Source: Mayamaea pseudoterrestris
Lineage: Eukaryota; Bacillariophyta; Bacillariophyceae; Sellaphorales; Sellaphoraceae
Length of the DNA stretch: 64,000 bases
Direction of reading: 5' to 3'
NCBI GenBank assembly: GCA_027923505.1
Contig: BROI01000001.1
Span: 1,854,001 to 1,918,000 of the forward strand
In this document: positions 50,092-60,437 of the stretch, one piece after another
How the letters are laid out: the number at the start of each line of letters is the position of its first letter
Position numbering within the stretch: the stretch's first letter is position 1
Made by a program: the position numbers and the translations under genes
Notes under the pieces: model-generated
Databases searched by the model: none
What the model was told of the DNA's origin: nothing
What the model saw: only the letters and a program-made list of their open reading frames with translations

Positions 50092-51044
50092 TTACACGTC
50101 AAACAATGCGGAACCATTTTCAAGCTGGTACTGGCAAATCACACAAACAGCTTCAAAGGCAACCTTGTGCTTGTCAATGCCATGGCGGAAGACTTGTTTG
50201 ATGCAGTGGAAGGCTTTAATTCGAGCATTAAACGTCTCGTGGCGAGCGCGAGCGCGGCTTTTAAACTTGCGAACGGGAGCTGGATCACTGGAATTTGGCG
50301 TGCTAATTATGTTCTTCTCTCCACGATAACCATTATCACCGATAACTCTCTTGCCTTGCGGAATCATATCTTTGAGTCCCTGCTCGCGAAAGATTTTAAT
50401 GTCGGGTTGGCCGGCTGGAAACGGTCCGTTCATCCATACAAGCTGGTTGGTGAATACCGAAATGCCAAGCTCGTAATCTAGTGCTGGGCCATTGCTTTTA
50501 TGCGAATAAAAGGCAGGATTCTTGGAGCGAGTGGCATGCTTTGGCTCGTTGATTGAGCAATGGATACCATCCACCGTCATGATGAAGATGGGAGACGCAT
50601 CGTTCGTCATTTCTGGCCAAAGAATCTAAACAAAGGATGAGTAGCGGCACAAAACGTGGACAAACACGATACCGAATGGTTTACCTTTGATTCTTTGAGC
50701 GCTTGGATCCGCTTGGCAAAATAAAAGCACCATTTGCGTGCCGTCTTCTCGCTCATTTGGAACGTGACGGCGAGCTGCTCTTCCGTAGGATAGCGCTTGA
50801 GCCAGTAAATCGTCATCAGAAAATAATCAATAAAGGCTTTTGTAGGATCAATGCGTGCTTCTTGAATGTTTGTTGTTTGTAAGTCTCTCCAGACTTTGGC
50901 GAGTACCTTTGGTTTCGAGCCGAAGTGCGCTTTGAAGCGACTAATTTTTGTCTTCTTGGTCAAGCGTTCCTGCTGCGCTACACTCACATTAAACACTGCA
51001 AGCCCTTTTGCAAGTAGCTCGTTGCGGCCAAGATGTGCAGCCAT
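50092..51044 (-). CDS. PIF/Harbinger transposase (DDE_Tnp_4), two exons
   Basis: 297 residues. Exon 1 is 50685..51044, intron 50626..50684 (59 bp, GTAAAC..TTTAG), exon 2 is 50092..50625; phase 0. The ATG at 51044 is chosen because the upstream extension begins with GTG directly after a stop. The N-terminal part is helical (PTEEQLAVTFQMSEKTARKW is helix-turn-helix-like). The catalytic triad of DDE_Tnp_4 is complete: Asp in MTVDGIHC, Asp in VIGDNGYRGE, Glu in ARHETFNARIK. The enzyme cuts and joins the element ends. It looks intact, so this copy may still be a source of movement. Confidence 0.9.
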
Positions 51045-51254
51045 GGTTTGCAACGAGTGGTATTGGCTCTGGCTAGCCTGCTGCTTGTCGAAAGTCCCAT
51101 GGTCAACGTCGTCGAACACTCAAGTTCTGCTACAGTCATACAGTCATACCATTATATCAACTGACACAAAACAGCTGTATTCACGACCAATCATAACCCA
51201 TATTTTTGACAAAGAAGCATTCGCTAATGTCAAAAGTTCTCTTTCAGCATTTTA

Positions 51255-51340
51255 CTTAGTAAGAAAAATTCTGATTGACATTTACTTAGTCAGAAGAATT
51301 CTGTCAGAAAACAGCTTAGTCAGAAATTTTCTTTCTATCC
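51255..51340. repeat. right 30-bp iterons
   Basis: Three diverged copies of CTTAGTCAGAAGAATTCT begin near 51256, 51286 and 51316, again at 30-bp steps. With the left array they are likely transposase-binding sites. Confidence 0.8.
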
Positions 51341-51709
51341 AATCAGCGATCAATTTGCGCGCAAGCATAGCCAAGCTCGGCGCGCGCGCACATAATCGTT
51401 TGAAATCCTTATCCACGACTGAAAACGGTCACGGTGCGACATTTTTGGCGAAGAAGACGTTTTACCGGACGCTCCTGTACTGACGACGACACAGTGACCA
51501 GTGAAGGACGTGTCACTCTTTTGCGCACGATTGATCTGACATCAAGCATGCTGGAAACCCGCTCGGACACGGTAATTGTCGTTGCTCTGGTCCGGCGCGC
51601 GCGCCGATCGCCGCGCCAATGCCGCTCAAGCGGAGCCGCTGCTGCTTCCAAGATCATAATTTTCTTGTTGTTGCTGCTGCAGCTTGTTAAAACGTTCAGC
51701 AGCAACACC

Positions 51710-53398
51710 ATGACTGCATCAGCAGCTGGTAGTAAAAATGTCGTTCGTCCGCCGTATAGTCGTGCGGAAGAAGCAAACAGCAAAGTCAAGGTGGAGCTGC
51801 GAGAAACGGATGTCTTGTTGGTGAGTTGCGGCTGCCATCGCGACGAACATGTCACGCTTGACTGTTTCATTTTGCTTGTTTGATTACGACATACCAATGC
51901 TAACTTTGTGTGTCGTTGATATTTGTCAATTTCCAGGGTCGAGGAAGTGTCATGGCCAAATTTCCTGGCAATGGTACGTTGATTTGATTCATGACGGATG
52001 AGAAAGTGAATACCATCGTCAAACGCAATTTGTTCCTCAAACATTGTCATTTGCATTAACCCTTTTTTTACAGTCACATTCCGCTGTCTTCTATGGGGCT
52101 TTCGCAAAGAGTACCAGAATGCCGCCATGAAGGACAAGTCAATCATTGTCGACAAGGTGATTCGACTCGTTGGCAGGCAAACTCCTCCAGGACGCTTTCT
52201 AGAATGCTCCAACGCGAAAGGCAGCGACGTGAATGAACCCCATATCATGAATAGCAAAGCTTCGAACTGGAGCTACCACATTGCTCATCCGCGCCGCGTC
52301 TACGACAAGGTGAGCGCGACGCTGCGCGCCAAGCTCATGGATCCCTTTCGCGACTTGGATGAAACGGAAAAGATAAAAATTCACCGCTTTGTAGATAGCT
52401 TTAACAGATCTTTTGCCAAGAGTTTGGGCAACAAGAAATGTATTTCCGAAACGAATAAAAAGAGTCGCCCATCTAAAAAATCCAAGGGTATCTCGGTCCT
52501 TGGTTTGACTTTCCGACCGAGACGCAAGGAATCCATTGATGATACGGCATCCGAGTCATCCTCGTCGTGTGGCGACGAAAGGGTTGCGGCAGCGCCTGGA
52601 TTGACATTTAACAAGAGAGTATCTGGATCGAAGAAGGAGTCTAGTTTGAATATTGTTGCGCCCGCGCCTCCAGCGGAACTGGTGTTGCAGGCGGTGGATG
52701 TAGTTTGTCACGGAGACGCCATTGATGACTATGTCAGCGTCTGCGACACGTTTCCAGGCAATGTAGCTTTTACCAACTTTGTCGCAGGCTACGCAAAGGA
52801 GTACTGGGAAATGACCAATGTCGTCAAGTCCAGTCGCGAACAAAAGATGCTCTTCTTTGACCGCATTACCAAGGACTATGCCGCCAAGGAACCAACGTCG
52901 CGCTTTGTCGTTTTGGTTCGCAATACCAAGTTGGAGGAGCGACGCTGCAACTATGCGAGTCTTGACTTTATTCACACCAAGATTTACAGCAAGCTCTGCC
53001 TTGCGCGTGCGACGCAAGCCATTTGCGCCAAGGGCGCTCGAAGCGATGTCCGTCAGCCACGACTGACACTAGCGGAGCGTACCAACAACAATGGCGAGGT
53101 ACCGCAGCTTGTGTGCAACAAGCGACAGCTGGAATCAAAGAATAATCAAATGGAGGATGCCTCTGCTTCATTGGGCGCGCAGCCGGCGTTCAAGAGGCCG
53201 AGGCTTGGTGTATCGCATGCAGCAAACGTTAAACAATCTGCTGCTACAACTACGAGTGAGGAGACGCAACCGGCTCGCATCAATCTCCTTGCGATTGATG
53301 ATGGTTTTCTTCCAGAGGCGACAACCTTTTTTGAATGGCAAGCATTCATGGCCAATGCGCAAGAATATCTTGCTGCTGCTTGCGCCAAACAAAATTGA
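51710..53398 (+). CDS. DUF6824-like protein, three exons
   Basis: 490 residues. Exons 51710..51820, 51937..51973 and 52074..53398; introns 51821..51936 (GTGAGT..TCCAG) and 51974..52073 (GTACGT..TACAG). The junctions rebuild one domain at about residues 30-110: ETDVLL-GRGSVMAKFPGN-VTFRCLLWGFRKEYQNAAMKDK, followed by IVDKVIRLVGRQTPPGRFLEC. The D-V-L-x-GRG..PGN..FR..GRFL pattern is the DUF6824 type, very expanded in diatoms. It resembles a small nucleic-acid-binding fold, though function is unknown. The rest is low complexity with a basic patch (FKRPRLG). The transposon end at 51475 is 235 bp upstream. Confidence 0.8.
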
Positions 53399-53565
53399 GT
53401 TAAAAATACAAAACAATTACCAGAAATCAAGCCGAAACCTTAATTTGGCATTTATATATTAAAACAAAATTTAACGTCATCGTTCAACTAATAACGACGT
53501 GTCGCATTTAACAATAGAAAAAGCCTGCTTGACCAACTTCCAGCCACAACTCAGAATTACGTCAC

Positions 53566-56469
53566 TTACGAGGCACCAAGCTGCGGGATCCATAAATAAG
53601 TGTCTACCGTGTCACCTCCTTTTGGCTTAATTCGCGCCAAGTCAATGTTGGAAACCAATAGGTCGCCTGCCATTGTCAGAGCAATGCCCACACCCAGCGT
53701 CTTCGACGAACGATGAGGTGTCTGGCTCGTTGCCGCCGACATGTCCTTTCGAACTAGAACCTGGCTACACATGTAGCGAAAAGCAATATCTGTTGCCGTA
53801 GAGAACTTCCCATTGCCGGACAAAATAATCAAGACTTGCTGACAATGAGGAGCAATGTCATATGTTTCTGACTCCATGCCAAACACCACATGAATGCCCG
53901 ATGTAACTTCATACGTTAGTTTTATCGAAAGATAAGAGTCAACAGAGCCATTGATAGCGACGAAATAAAGACAGCCTTCACCGTGGATGCAGCACAAAAG
54001 TGCGCCTCCAGCAACAGGGTACAGTAGTTTGTGATTGCGGCGTAGAAGATCCTTGTGTAAAGCGATCAGCACGGCCTCAAGGGAGAGTTGCTGGCAGGTG
54101 GAAGCAACGATTTCAACTGCAGACGCGCTGTAAGCTGACAATCGAAAAGTAAAAGCGTCAAACTTTGCGCCAATGCAGGAGAAGGGCACACAGATGTATT
54201 CATATATGGCTGGATCAAGAAATACTTCGGCACAAATCGTCCGCTTGACTCCAGCTAGAATCACAGTTTCGCAAGCCCAATCAATTTCCTCATGTTTGCG
54301 CTTCAAAATCATAAATGAGCAATCACAGTAGTAGTACTTCCAGCTAGTATTCGCCCGCTTCTTGGGCTGGACGAGGGAGATGAAAGCCCACGTGCGATCG
54401 GCTGCTGTGAGTTTGTATATTGTCTGCGAGGAATTGATCGGATCGTTTGATTGCTGAAATAATCCATCGGCCGAAGAGAACACCCATCCTTGACAAGTTT
54501 TTGCTACATCCATATGATGGAATCGTTGTATCATGTCCCCAAAGGCCATGAAGAACGTTCCGTCACCTTTGGCGTAAGTTGTGCTGCCGAGTCGAGTTCG
54601 CAGTGCCTTGGTCCATCTTTCGCTGTCGGCGCTCCATTCACCCTTCCATTCGCGCTTGCCCCAAGGGTTTCGGATGCGCACCAGTCGAATTGTCTGTCGA
54701 CGCTGTGATGATCCGGACTCAACGATCTGTACTTGGTCGCTGGCAGCAGAGCTCGAGCCAAAAAAGTTTGTCATCTTTGCCTGTTCGCCAACCATTAAAT
54801 CTGCAATCTCAATGACATCCAAAATACTATACGCATGTCCACCGACCAGCCCATCGCCTCCTCGCGACGTTGCCACGCCCATGATGAACCCTGCTTGTGC
54901 AAACGATAACAGTCGGGCCCACAATTCATCGTTATTAATCAGTGCACCTTCGTCCAGCAAGATAGTTTCCGTCGGTGCCCCCGTCAAGTCCGTCAAGCCT
55001 TCCTCGATGAATCCACCTGACAAATTTGCATAAGAGCCATGTGCCTTGGCGTATGCCTTTTCAATCAGCGCCGGCCACAGCTGCTTGTCCGGCGTTGCAC
55101 AGAACGCTGTCCGATAATTAATCAGAGAGGAACTACTAGTGCCGCCACCACCACTGGTGCTCGATGCAGCCAGAGTCTGTTGACGAAGTTGCTGTACAGG
55201 CGAACCTTTTTGCTTCTTGGGTGATTGTTGACTCGCTGACTGCTTGCCGCCCCTTTTGCCATGTTGCAGCAAGTCCCTTTCCACAACTGGCAGATACGAG
55301 TCAACAATGACAGGCGTCCACTTTCCATCCAAACACAGATTAACCTGATACACGCCCTTGTCATTCAACTCCACATGCGGTAACACTCGATCAATCAAGT
55401 ACGGTTGCTCGGCAACTACCGCCAGTGCCGACAGAAACCAGCAATTGCCAATGGCACCTTGCTGAATGCTGTGACTCTTGCTGGTATGGTGTTGACACAA
55501 GACGTGCTTCGTTTCCAGTCCAAAGTGCTTCCACTGCACCTTTTGAAAGCGTCCCATGGCGTAGGCGTCATGTAGCGCTGCACCGTGCGTGCCGTGGCGG
55601 TCCCACTGGAAAAAGTCGCAGCCGAAACGTTGCGGCGGAGTGGATGGAGTAGTAATTGTAGTAGTACTTGCATTATCTGCTGTAGTTATCTTGTGTTTGG
55701 CATATGGATTCTGAATTACACTACTAGTGTTCGTTGAACTCGTCTTGCTGCTTTTTGCCGCCTCGTCGCTTTGTTTCACTGGAGGCGACCGCTCGCGCAA
55801 CACTGGCGCCCGCCTTTTAAAGGTTCCCTTGTTGCCGCACGCCAAGTAGAAGCGTCCATAGTCGGGACCTTCGGACTGCACCGACATTGGCTTGGCCAAG
55901 ACGTTGCAGTAACACTTGACGGTGAGTGTTGCTGCTGCGGCTGTAATATTGTCGGGCTGTCGCATGCGGCCATCAATGGATGACGATTCGGGTCGAAAGG
56001 TTGTATCAATATAGTATGAACCAGACTCACACGCTTGCTTGTAGGCTTCCTGCCATTGTCTAGACAATTCTGATTGTATCAATCGCGCCTTTTTTGCGCT
56101 TACGTCGTCTGCATTTAAATCACAGTCAGGTTTCCATTGTGAATGCTGATGCCGTCGTCTTGCACTTGACTTAAACAAGGATCGCTTTACTGAATCTCTA
56201 TTGCATTCCTTCCTTTCCATGAGCAAGTGAGACACTGCCTTCTGCAAGTCATGGTCGAATCGCTGCAACGTTTCTTTCGCAAACGCTCGATCGGTGAGTT
56301 GCATCACGTCCATGAGCGAGTCAATCATGGCTGATGCTGCTTTGTTGACAGACGGTGGCGCAGCTAGTGGCTGGCGTGGCGACTCTGCATCGCCATCACT
56401 ACTGCTGTCATCTAGTAGTACGATGCAATTGTTTTGATCGCGGCCGCCGTTAATGTTGTTACTAGACAT
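53566..56469 (-). CDS. calpain-type cysteine protease with UBA-like and GRF zinc-finger regions
   Basis: 967 residues from the ATG at 56469; the frame extends 26 codons upstream. Parts in order: a SUMO-interaction-like CIVLLDDSSSD at about 15-25; a UBA/CUE-like three-helix stretch at about 48-84 (IDSLMDVMQLTDRAFAKETL..AVSHLL); a GRF zinc finger (KCYCN..GPDYGRFYLACGNK) that is interrupted by about 70 low-complexity residues and completed by CDFFQWDR near 284; the calpain core with Cys343 in GAIGNCWFLSAL, His in GGHAYSILD and Asn in RIRNPWGKREW; then two or more C2/CBSW-like beta regions. All three catalytic residues are present. GRF fingers bind nucleic acid and UBA binds ubiquitin, so a nuclear protease acting on modified substrates is plausible. 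Confidence 0.85.
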   Translation of the reverse strand: MSSNNINGGRDQNNCIVLLDDSSSDGDAESPRQPLAAPPSVNKAASAMIDSLMDVMQLTDRAFAKETLQRFDHDLQKAVSHLLMERKECNRDSVKRSLFKSSARRRHQHSQWKPDCDLNADDVSAKKARLIQSELSRQWQEAYKQACESGSYYIDTTFRPESSSIDGRMRQPDNITAAAATLTVKCYCNVLAKPMSVQSEGPDYGRFYLACGNKGTFKRRAPVLRERSPPVKQSDEAAKSSKTSSTNTSSVIQNPYAKHKITTADNASTTTITTPSTPPQRFGCDFFQWDRHGTHGAALHDAYAMGRFQKVQWKHFGLETKHVLCQHHTSKSHSIQQGAIGNCWFLSALAVVAEQPYLIDRVLPHVELNDKGVYQVNLCLDGKWTPVIVDSYLPVVERDLLQHGKRGGKQSASQQSPKKQKGSPVQQLRQQTLAASSTSGGGGTSSSSLINYRTAFCATPDKQLWPALIEKAYAKAHGSYANLSGGFIEEGLTDLTGAPTETILLDEGALINNDELWARLLSFAQAGFIMGVATSRGGDGLVGGHAYSILDVIEIADLMVGEQAKMTNFFGSSSAASDQVQIVESGSSQRRQTIRLVRIRNPWGKREWKGEWSADSERWTKALRTRLGSTTYAKGDGTFFMAFGDMIQRFHHMDVAKTCQGWVFSSADGLFQQSNDPINSSQTIYKLTAADRTWAFISLVQPKKRANTSWKYYYCDCSFMILKRKHEEIDWACETVILAGVKRTICAEVFLDPAIYEYICVPFSCIGAKFDAFTFRLSAYSASAVEIVASTCQQLSLEAVLIALHKDLLRRNHKLLYPVAGGALLCCIHGEGCLYFVAINGSVDSYLSIKLTYEVTSGIHVVFGMESETYDIAPHCQQVLIILSGNGKFSTATDIAFRYMCSQVLVRKDMSAATSQTPHRSSKTLGVGIALTMAGDLLVSNIDLARIKPKGGDTVDTYLWIPQLGAS

Positions 56470-56720
56470 GATGATGCTATACACTGCGAATGGTGTATTC
56501 GTGTTTTGTGGGTGGGTTTTGTGATTTCCGCTTGCATCGCCGAGCATGTCGCAGAAAGACTCGCATTGGTACTCAGCTCGTCACAATGTCGCACCGCGTG
56601 ACGCGAAACCTTCGCGTTGCATGTTCCATGTGACGCCGATCCATGAATGACCCACGAAATCCTTCCAGAGAAAACCATCATCCATCATCCATCATACAAA
56701 ATAGCAAGATTTGTACCATT

Positions 56721-57317
56721 ATGCGTTCCAAATTCTCCACCCTCTCCTTACTCTCGCTGGCACTAACTCTATTCTACAGCTCTCGCTGCTGTCACGCCCG
56801 CCCCCTCCAGTACCAGTCGTTTGTCACCAAGCTTGGCGACGAAGACTTTGAGCATGCGACGCAAGCCTCGTCGGGTCAAACGACTGGATCGTGGCTCGTC
56901 TACTTTTACGGAACCGGCGAGCGCATTGTCATTCAAGGCAAGCAGCCGCCCAATGAATACTGGGATGAGAAACATGTCGTTGTTGGTATAGTCAATGCAC
57001 TCGTTCACCACGAAACAGTGGAGCGATTCAACATGCAATCCAAAGTTCCAGGACTGATTTACATTCATCGCGGCAAGTACTACGAGTTTGACGGCGACAA
57101 GACGTGGGAGCGAGTCGTGCAAATGATCGAGGATCCAAATGCCATGTTTCCGGCGCGCAACGTTCCGCCGCCGCCCAGCGAGTTGCAGAAAATGATCAAG
57201 AAGCTCAAGGGTCCGGCCGGTTTGCCGTTTTTGGTGATTGGCTTTTTCCTAGTCTTTGTGCGCGTTCTGTATTGGGTCTTTGTCGAGCCGCATCAGGTCA
57301 AGAGAAAGAAGAATTAA
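56721..57317 (+). CDS. ER membrane thioredoxin-fold protein without CxxC
   Basis: 198 residues from the ATG at 56721. Signal peptide (1-26, ending CCHARPL), a thioredoxin-like domain at about 27-140 (GSWLVYFYGTGERI, VVVGIVNALVHHETVERFNM, VPGLIYIHRGKYYEF), a Pro-rich hinge, a membrane helix at about 170-190 (FLVIGFFLVFVRVLYWVFV) and a cytosolic tail KRKKN that fits the KxKxx ER-retrieval signal. The usual CxxC site is absent (GTGE in its place), so it would be a binding rather than a redox member, as with some TMX proteins. A diverged copy of its last exon end and 3' UTR lies at 62904..63030. Confidence 0.78.
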   Translation: MRSKFSTLSLLSLALTLFYSSRCCHARPLQYQSFVTKLGDEDFEHATQASSGQTTGSWLVYFYGTGERIVIQGKQPPNEYWDEKHVVVGIVNALVHHETVERFNMQSKVPGLIYIHRGKYYEFDGDKTWERVVQMIEDPNAMFPARNVPPPPSELQKMIKKLKGPAGLPFLVIGFFLVFVRVLYWVFVEPHQVKRKKN

Positions 57318-57572
57318 AGATTACAGTAGGAGAAGACGCTAAATATGTAATGATACAAGTTAGGGTATTCCTTTATCCACAGTATCCATAAGCGATGACC
57401 ATCCAAAAATATTATTATACTCACTGTCATTCCGTATAAAATCCAAAGGTATTTACAAATTAGTATGCGTACAAATTTGTGGCCCGACGAGCGTCGCCAA
57501 GGCCCAATAGATTGAGGCAGACTCGTCGCTGCGCATGGAACTAGTTCACACCGACGCATTTTCGCCTCATTG

Positions 57573-59575
57573 TCACCTCGGCGGCGGCGTTTGAAAGCCC
57601 GAAACCATCCATGGATGATGTCGCACTTGATCCAAGCTTAGTCGATCCTTTGAATCCAAAAACGGCATGCGCTGCAGCAAGTCCATGGCATCCGCACTCA
57701 GACCAAGGTACCACTCCGTCAGCATTTGCACCAAGTAGCCAGCCGTCATGTACTTGAAACGTTCGTCTGACATGCAGGCTCGTTCCCATGGTGGAAAGCC
57801 AGTCAGCATGAGAAAGAGAATCACGCCAGCCGCCCACATGTCAACGGCGTATCCGTCAAAGGGTTCACTGTTTTTGTAAATTTCAGGCGACATGTAAATC
57901 CACTTGCCGCAAGTGCCTTGGGGCTGAATGAGGTAGCGCGGCCGTTGTCGATGTGAACGAATAGTCAGTTTTGAAGAATCGGATGAACCAGAGTTGCCTG
58001 CCAAAACGTCATCTTGACTCGTCTCCATGCTCATGTTTTGCATTTCCGTTGTCAATTGTTTACTCGTATCGTCGTCGTAATGAGGAATGCGAAGGCACAT
58101 GCCAAGATCAATGATTAAAGCGCCCGACTCGTGGACTAGAAGGTTCTCCAAACTAATGTCGCGGTGACATATCTGCCGTGGACGATAAAATATGGTGGCG
58201 CAAAGAGTAAGGTGACAGTGGTCGACGAGTCAAGGCAATGCTCATACACAGTCAAACGCAAACACTATACGACATGCCGCAATAGATAACTTACACCAGC
58301 ATGTTGCAGAGTTTCGACGCCCTGCCAAAAATGTAGATTATTAGAGTCGTTAGCATTGTAGCAGAGTAACAACAGCAACAAAACATCATAATACAAACAG
58401 ACTTTGCACGTAATTGGACTCACATTTAGTATTTGCGCCATCCAGTAGCGAGCCTCCTCCTCGGAAAACTTTTCGTTCAAATCCAGCCGCTCAAACAATT
58501 CGCCGCCGTTGCAGTAGGGCATGACGCTGTACAAGTGTCGATCATCGGACAGCAAGTCGAGCGGCATCATAATGTTTGTCTGCAAAACAGCCTTAAACGA
58601 GTCGTAGACAGCTGTCGAAGCATTGCTGACATTGTTGTTGCTTTGGTGGTGGTTTTGACTGTGTATATCGCCATCGCCATATGGAGCAACACTGTTAATA
58701 TTGTTATTGTTGCTGCTGCTTCCTATACTCTTATTGCCACTACTACTCATTGTTTGACCATGTTCATCGCCATGATGTTCATTCACAATCATCATATCCA
58801 TCAAGTACTGCATGGCTGCCACTTCCGTAATGGGGTCTTCGGCCAGTCGATCCCTTTCACGCCGAATGTGCTGCCAGCTGAGTTCCTTGACAGCCACTTG
58901 CTGCGTCGTGACCATCCAGTCGGCCTGCAGTGTTGCGTGTGAATCGTCGCCCTGGGGTGTGTGCTGCTGCTTCATGGGTATTAGTACCAGTGCAAAGACG
59001 ACCCTTCCGTAAATGGCGTCGCGAATGGTACGCTGCAGCCAATAGGCTCGTTGTGGAGCTTGGTGCCCATGTATATCGTCTTCGGAATCATGATGGTTGT
59101 TGTCATCATCGTCATCCGTCATCATGCTACTTTCGCTCGTTTCTAAACTGCTGCTGCTACTGCTCATGGCGTCGTCATGACACACACGTTGGTCCTCTTG
59201 ATCGGAGAGACTCACCAAGTGTGTTTGCGATGACGAGGCAGCGACTGCTCCAATCGCATGATTGTTTCGTCGTCCGTTTCCGTTTTGCGCCGCAGTGTCA
59301 CTGCCATGAAAGGGACGACTACTTCCACCCGTCGCCACAAGCACGTTTTGCACCGTCGCCACTTGTTGTCGCGCCGGGTGATAGACGCGCGTCGTGATGC
59401 GAGCGCACGTGATTGGATGGGCGGGCGGAAATTCCAGGGGGGCTGCCGCCGCGACTGGCGTGTAACAGATTGGTGTGTTGCTGCTTTTGTTGCGATTGTC
59501 ACTGCTGCTCATCTCCGCTCCATCAGCGTTGCCTCCTCGCAAGCCAGGATAGTCTGAATTGTATTGAAATTGCAT
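57573..59575 (-). CDS. protein kinase, three exons, long inserts in the N-lobe
   Basis: 592 residues. Exon 1 58424..59575, exon 2 58295..58321 (27 bp), exon 3 57573..58172; introns 58322..58423 and 58173..58294. Kinase motifs after joining: VAVKELSW (Lys), EVAAMQYL (Glu, helix C), MPYCNGGELFERL (hinge), GVETLQHAG-ICHRDISLENLLV (catalytic loop HRD), DLGMCLR (DFG variant), MSPEIY and DMWAAGVILFLMLTGFPPW. An insert of about 80 Ser/Asn/His-rich residues sits between helix C and the hinge. The N-terminal 200 residues are low complexity. CAMK/AGC-like lobes are suggested by the C-lobe; specificity is unknown. The ATG at 59575 is the first after a GTG-opened extension. Confidence 0.83.
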
Positions 59576-60437
59576 ATTCAAACGTTCAATTAATGTCTTG
59601 ATTGATATAATGTTCTCCTGCAATGGCAGCCGATGTGAGAGGCTTGACTGTGAGCACTGTAACACAACTCTTTGTCGACTGTATTGCTAGGCTGCTGCTC
59701 ACTCTCGCAGATGCCTCCCTTCGCTTGAAACGTCGCGCCAATTATAGCCTTCGAGTAGTATTCCAAGACTCCAATCACACAGTTATAAAATATCAATCGA
59801 GCCTAGCAGTAGATTGCCATGTAATCCAGCTGAATGATGTTGTAGCGTTGATGGATCGAACGAACGATCAGACGACGCCGCAAATCGACTCGTTGCCTTG
59901 GCTCCACTGCGAAGATTAACAAGAGTCCTTTTGCAAATTCTTTTCTCTTGACTGCAACTGAGCAGGAAAGAACAAGCAGCTAGCAAGCGTAGACTCCAAG
60001 TGTGTATTGCGCTTGGATGGATGCCGAAGATTGATACTGCTGCGAGCGAACGGATGGGTGCGTTTCGCGGGCGCGCGCGGTAGTACCGGTCCGATACAAA
60101 GTGATAGCCAGTGAGACACTAGTGGTGTGGTTGCCAGTGAGACAACATGCGTGACTCGCTGCCTTCGACCACGTTGCGGCTCGTTCCGCGACGACGACGA
60201 CGACGACGACGGAGCGATGCTGCTGCTTGTTCCACCATGGCGCAAAAACATTAAGTCACCTCTTGGTTGCACCCATTGTTAACATCAAAACGGTTTCAGT
60301 ACTTTAATCAGCAATCGGCATATCATTGACATTAAGCAAGCGGCTGGACTCCATCGCACGCACGCAGCTCTTGCTCATCAAACATTGAATAGTATATACT
60401 CATCGGACAATATAAAGAGCAAGCACGCGACAAAGTA
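59576..60437. other. intergenic between divergent kinase and NDH2 genes
   Basis: 862 bp. Contains a near-palindrome GTACCGGTCC at 60083..60092 and a GAC-rich run near 60190. The minus-strand frame at 59916..60272 is low complexity and not convincing as a gene. No RNA gene seen. Confidence 0.5.

Larger units (their letters stand above)
46375..51475. mobile_element. PIF/Harbinger-type DNA transposon with two accessory genes
   Basis: 5,101 bp. Terminal inverted repeats of about 40 bp begin GGAGCGTCCGGTAAAACGTC (left) and match the right end (51436..51475) with two small differences. Inside each end is an array of three sites spaced 30 bp apart. It carries a DDE_Tnp_4 transposase (minus), a second minus-strand ORF (46746..47321) and a spliced plus-strand gene (47458..49914). 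The flanking triplets are TCT and TGT, so a clean 3-bp target duplication is not seen. The element lies between the divergent cyclin and DUF6824-like genes. Two identical MITEs have inserted into the plus-strand gene, so that gene is probably damaged while the transposase looks whole. Confidence 0.85.

Noticed and set aside
51434-51883. 149-codon frame with a hydrophobic segment
   Set aside because: It begins inside the right terminal repeat of the transposon and runs into an intron of the DUF6824-like gene; only the part from 51710 is kept.
59916-60272. 118-codon minus-strand frame
   Set aside because: Low-complexity Ser/Arg sequence produced by a GAC repeat; no start context or domain.
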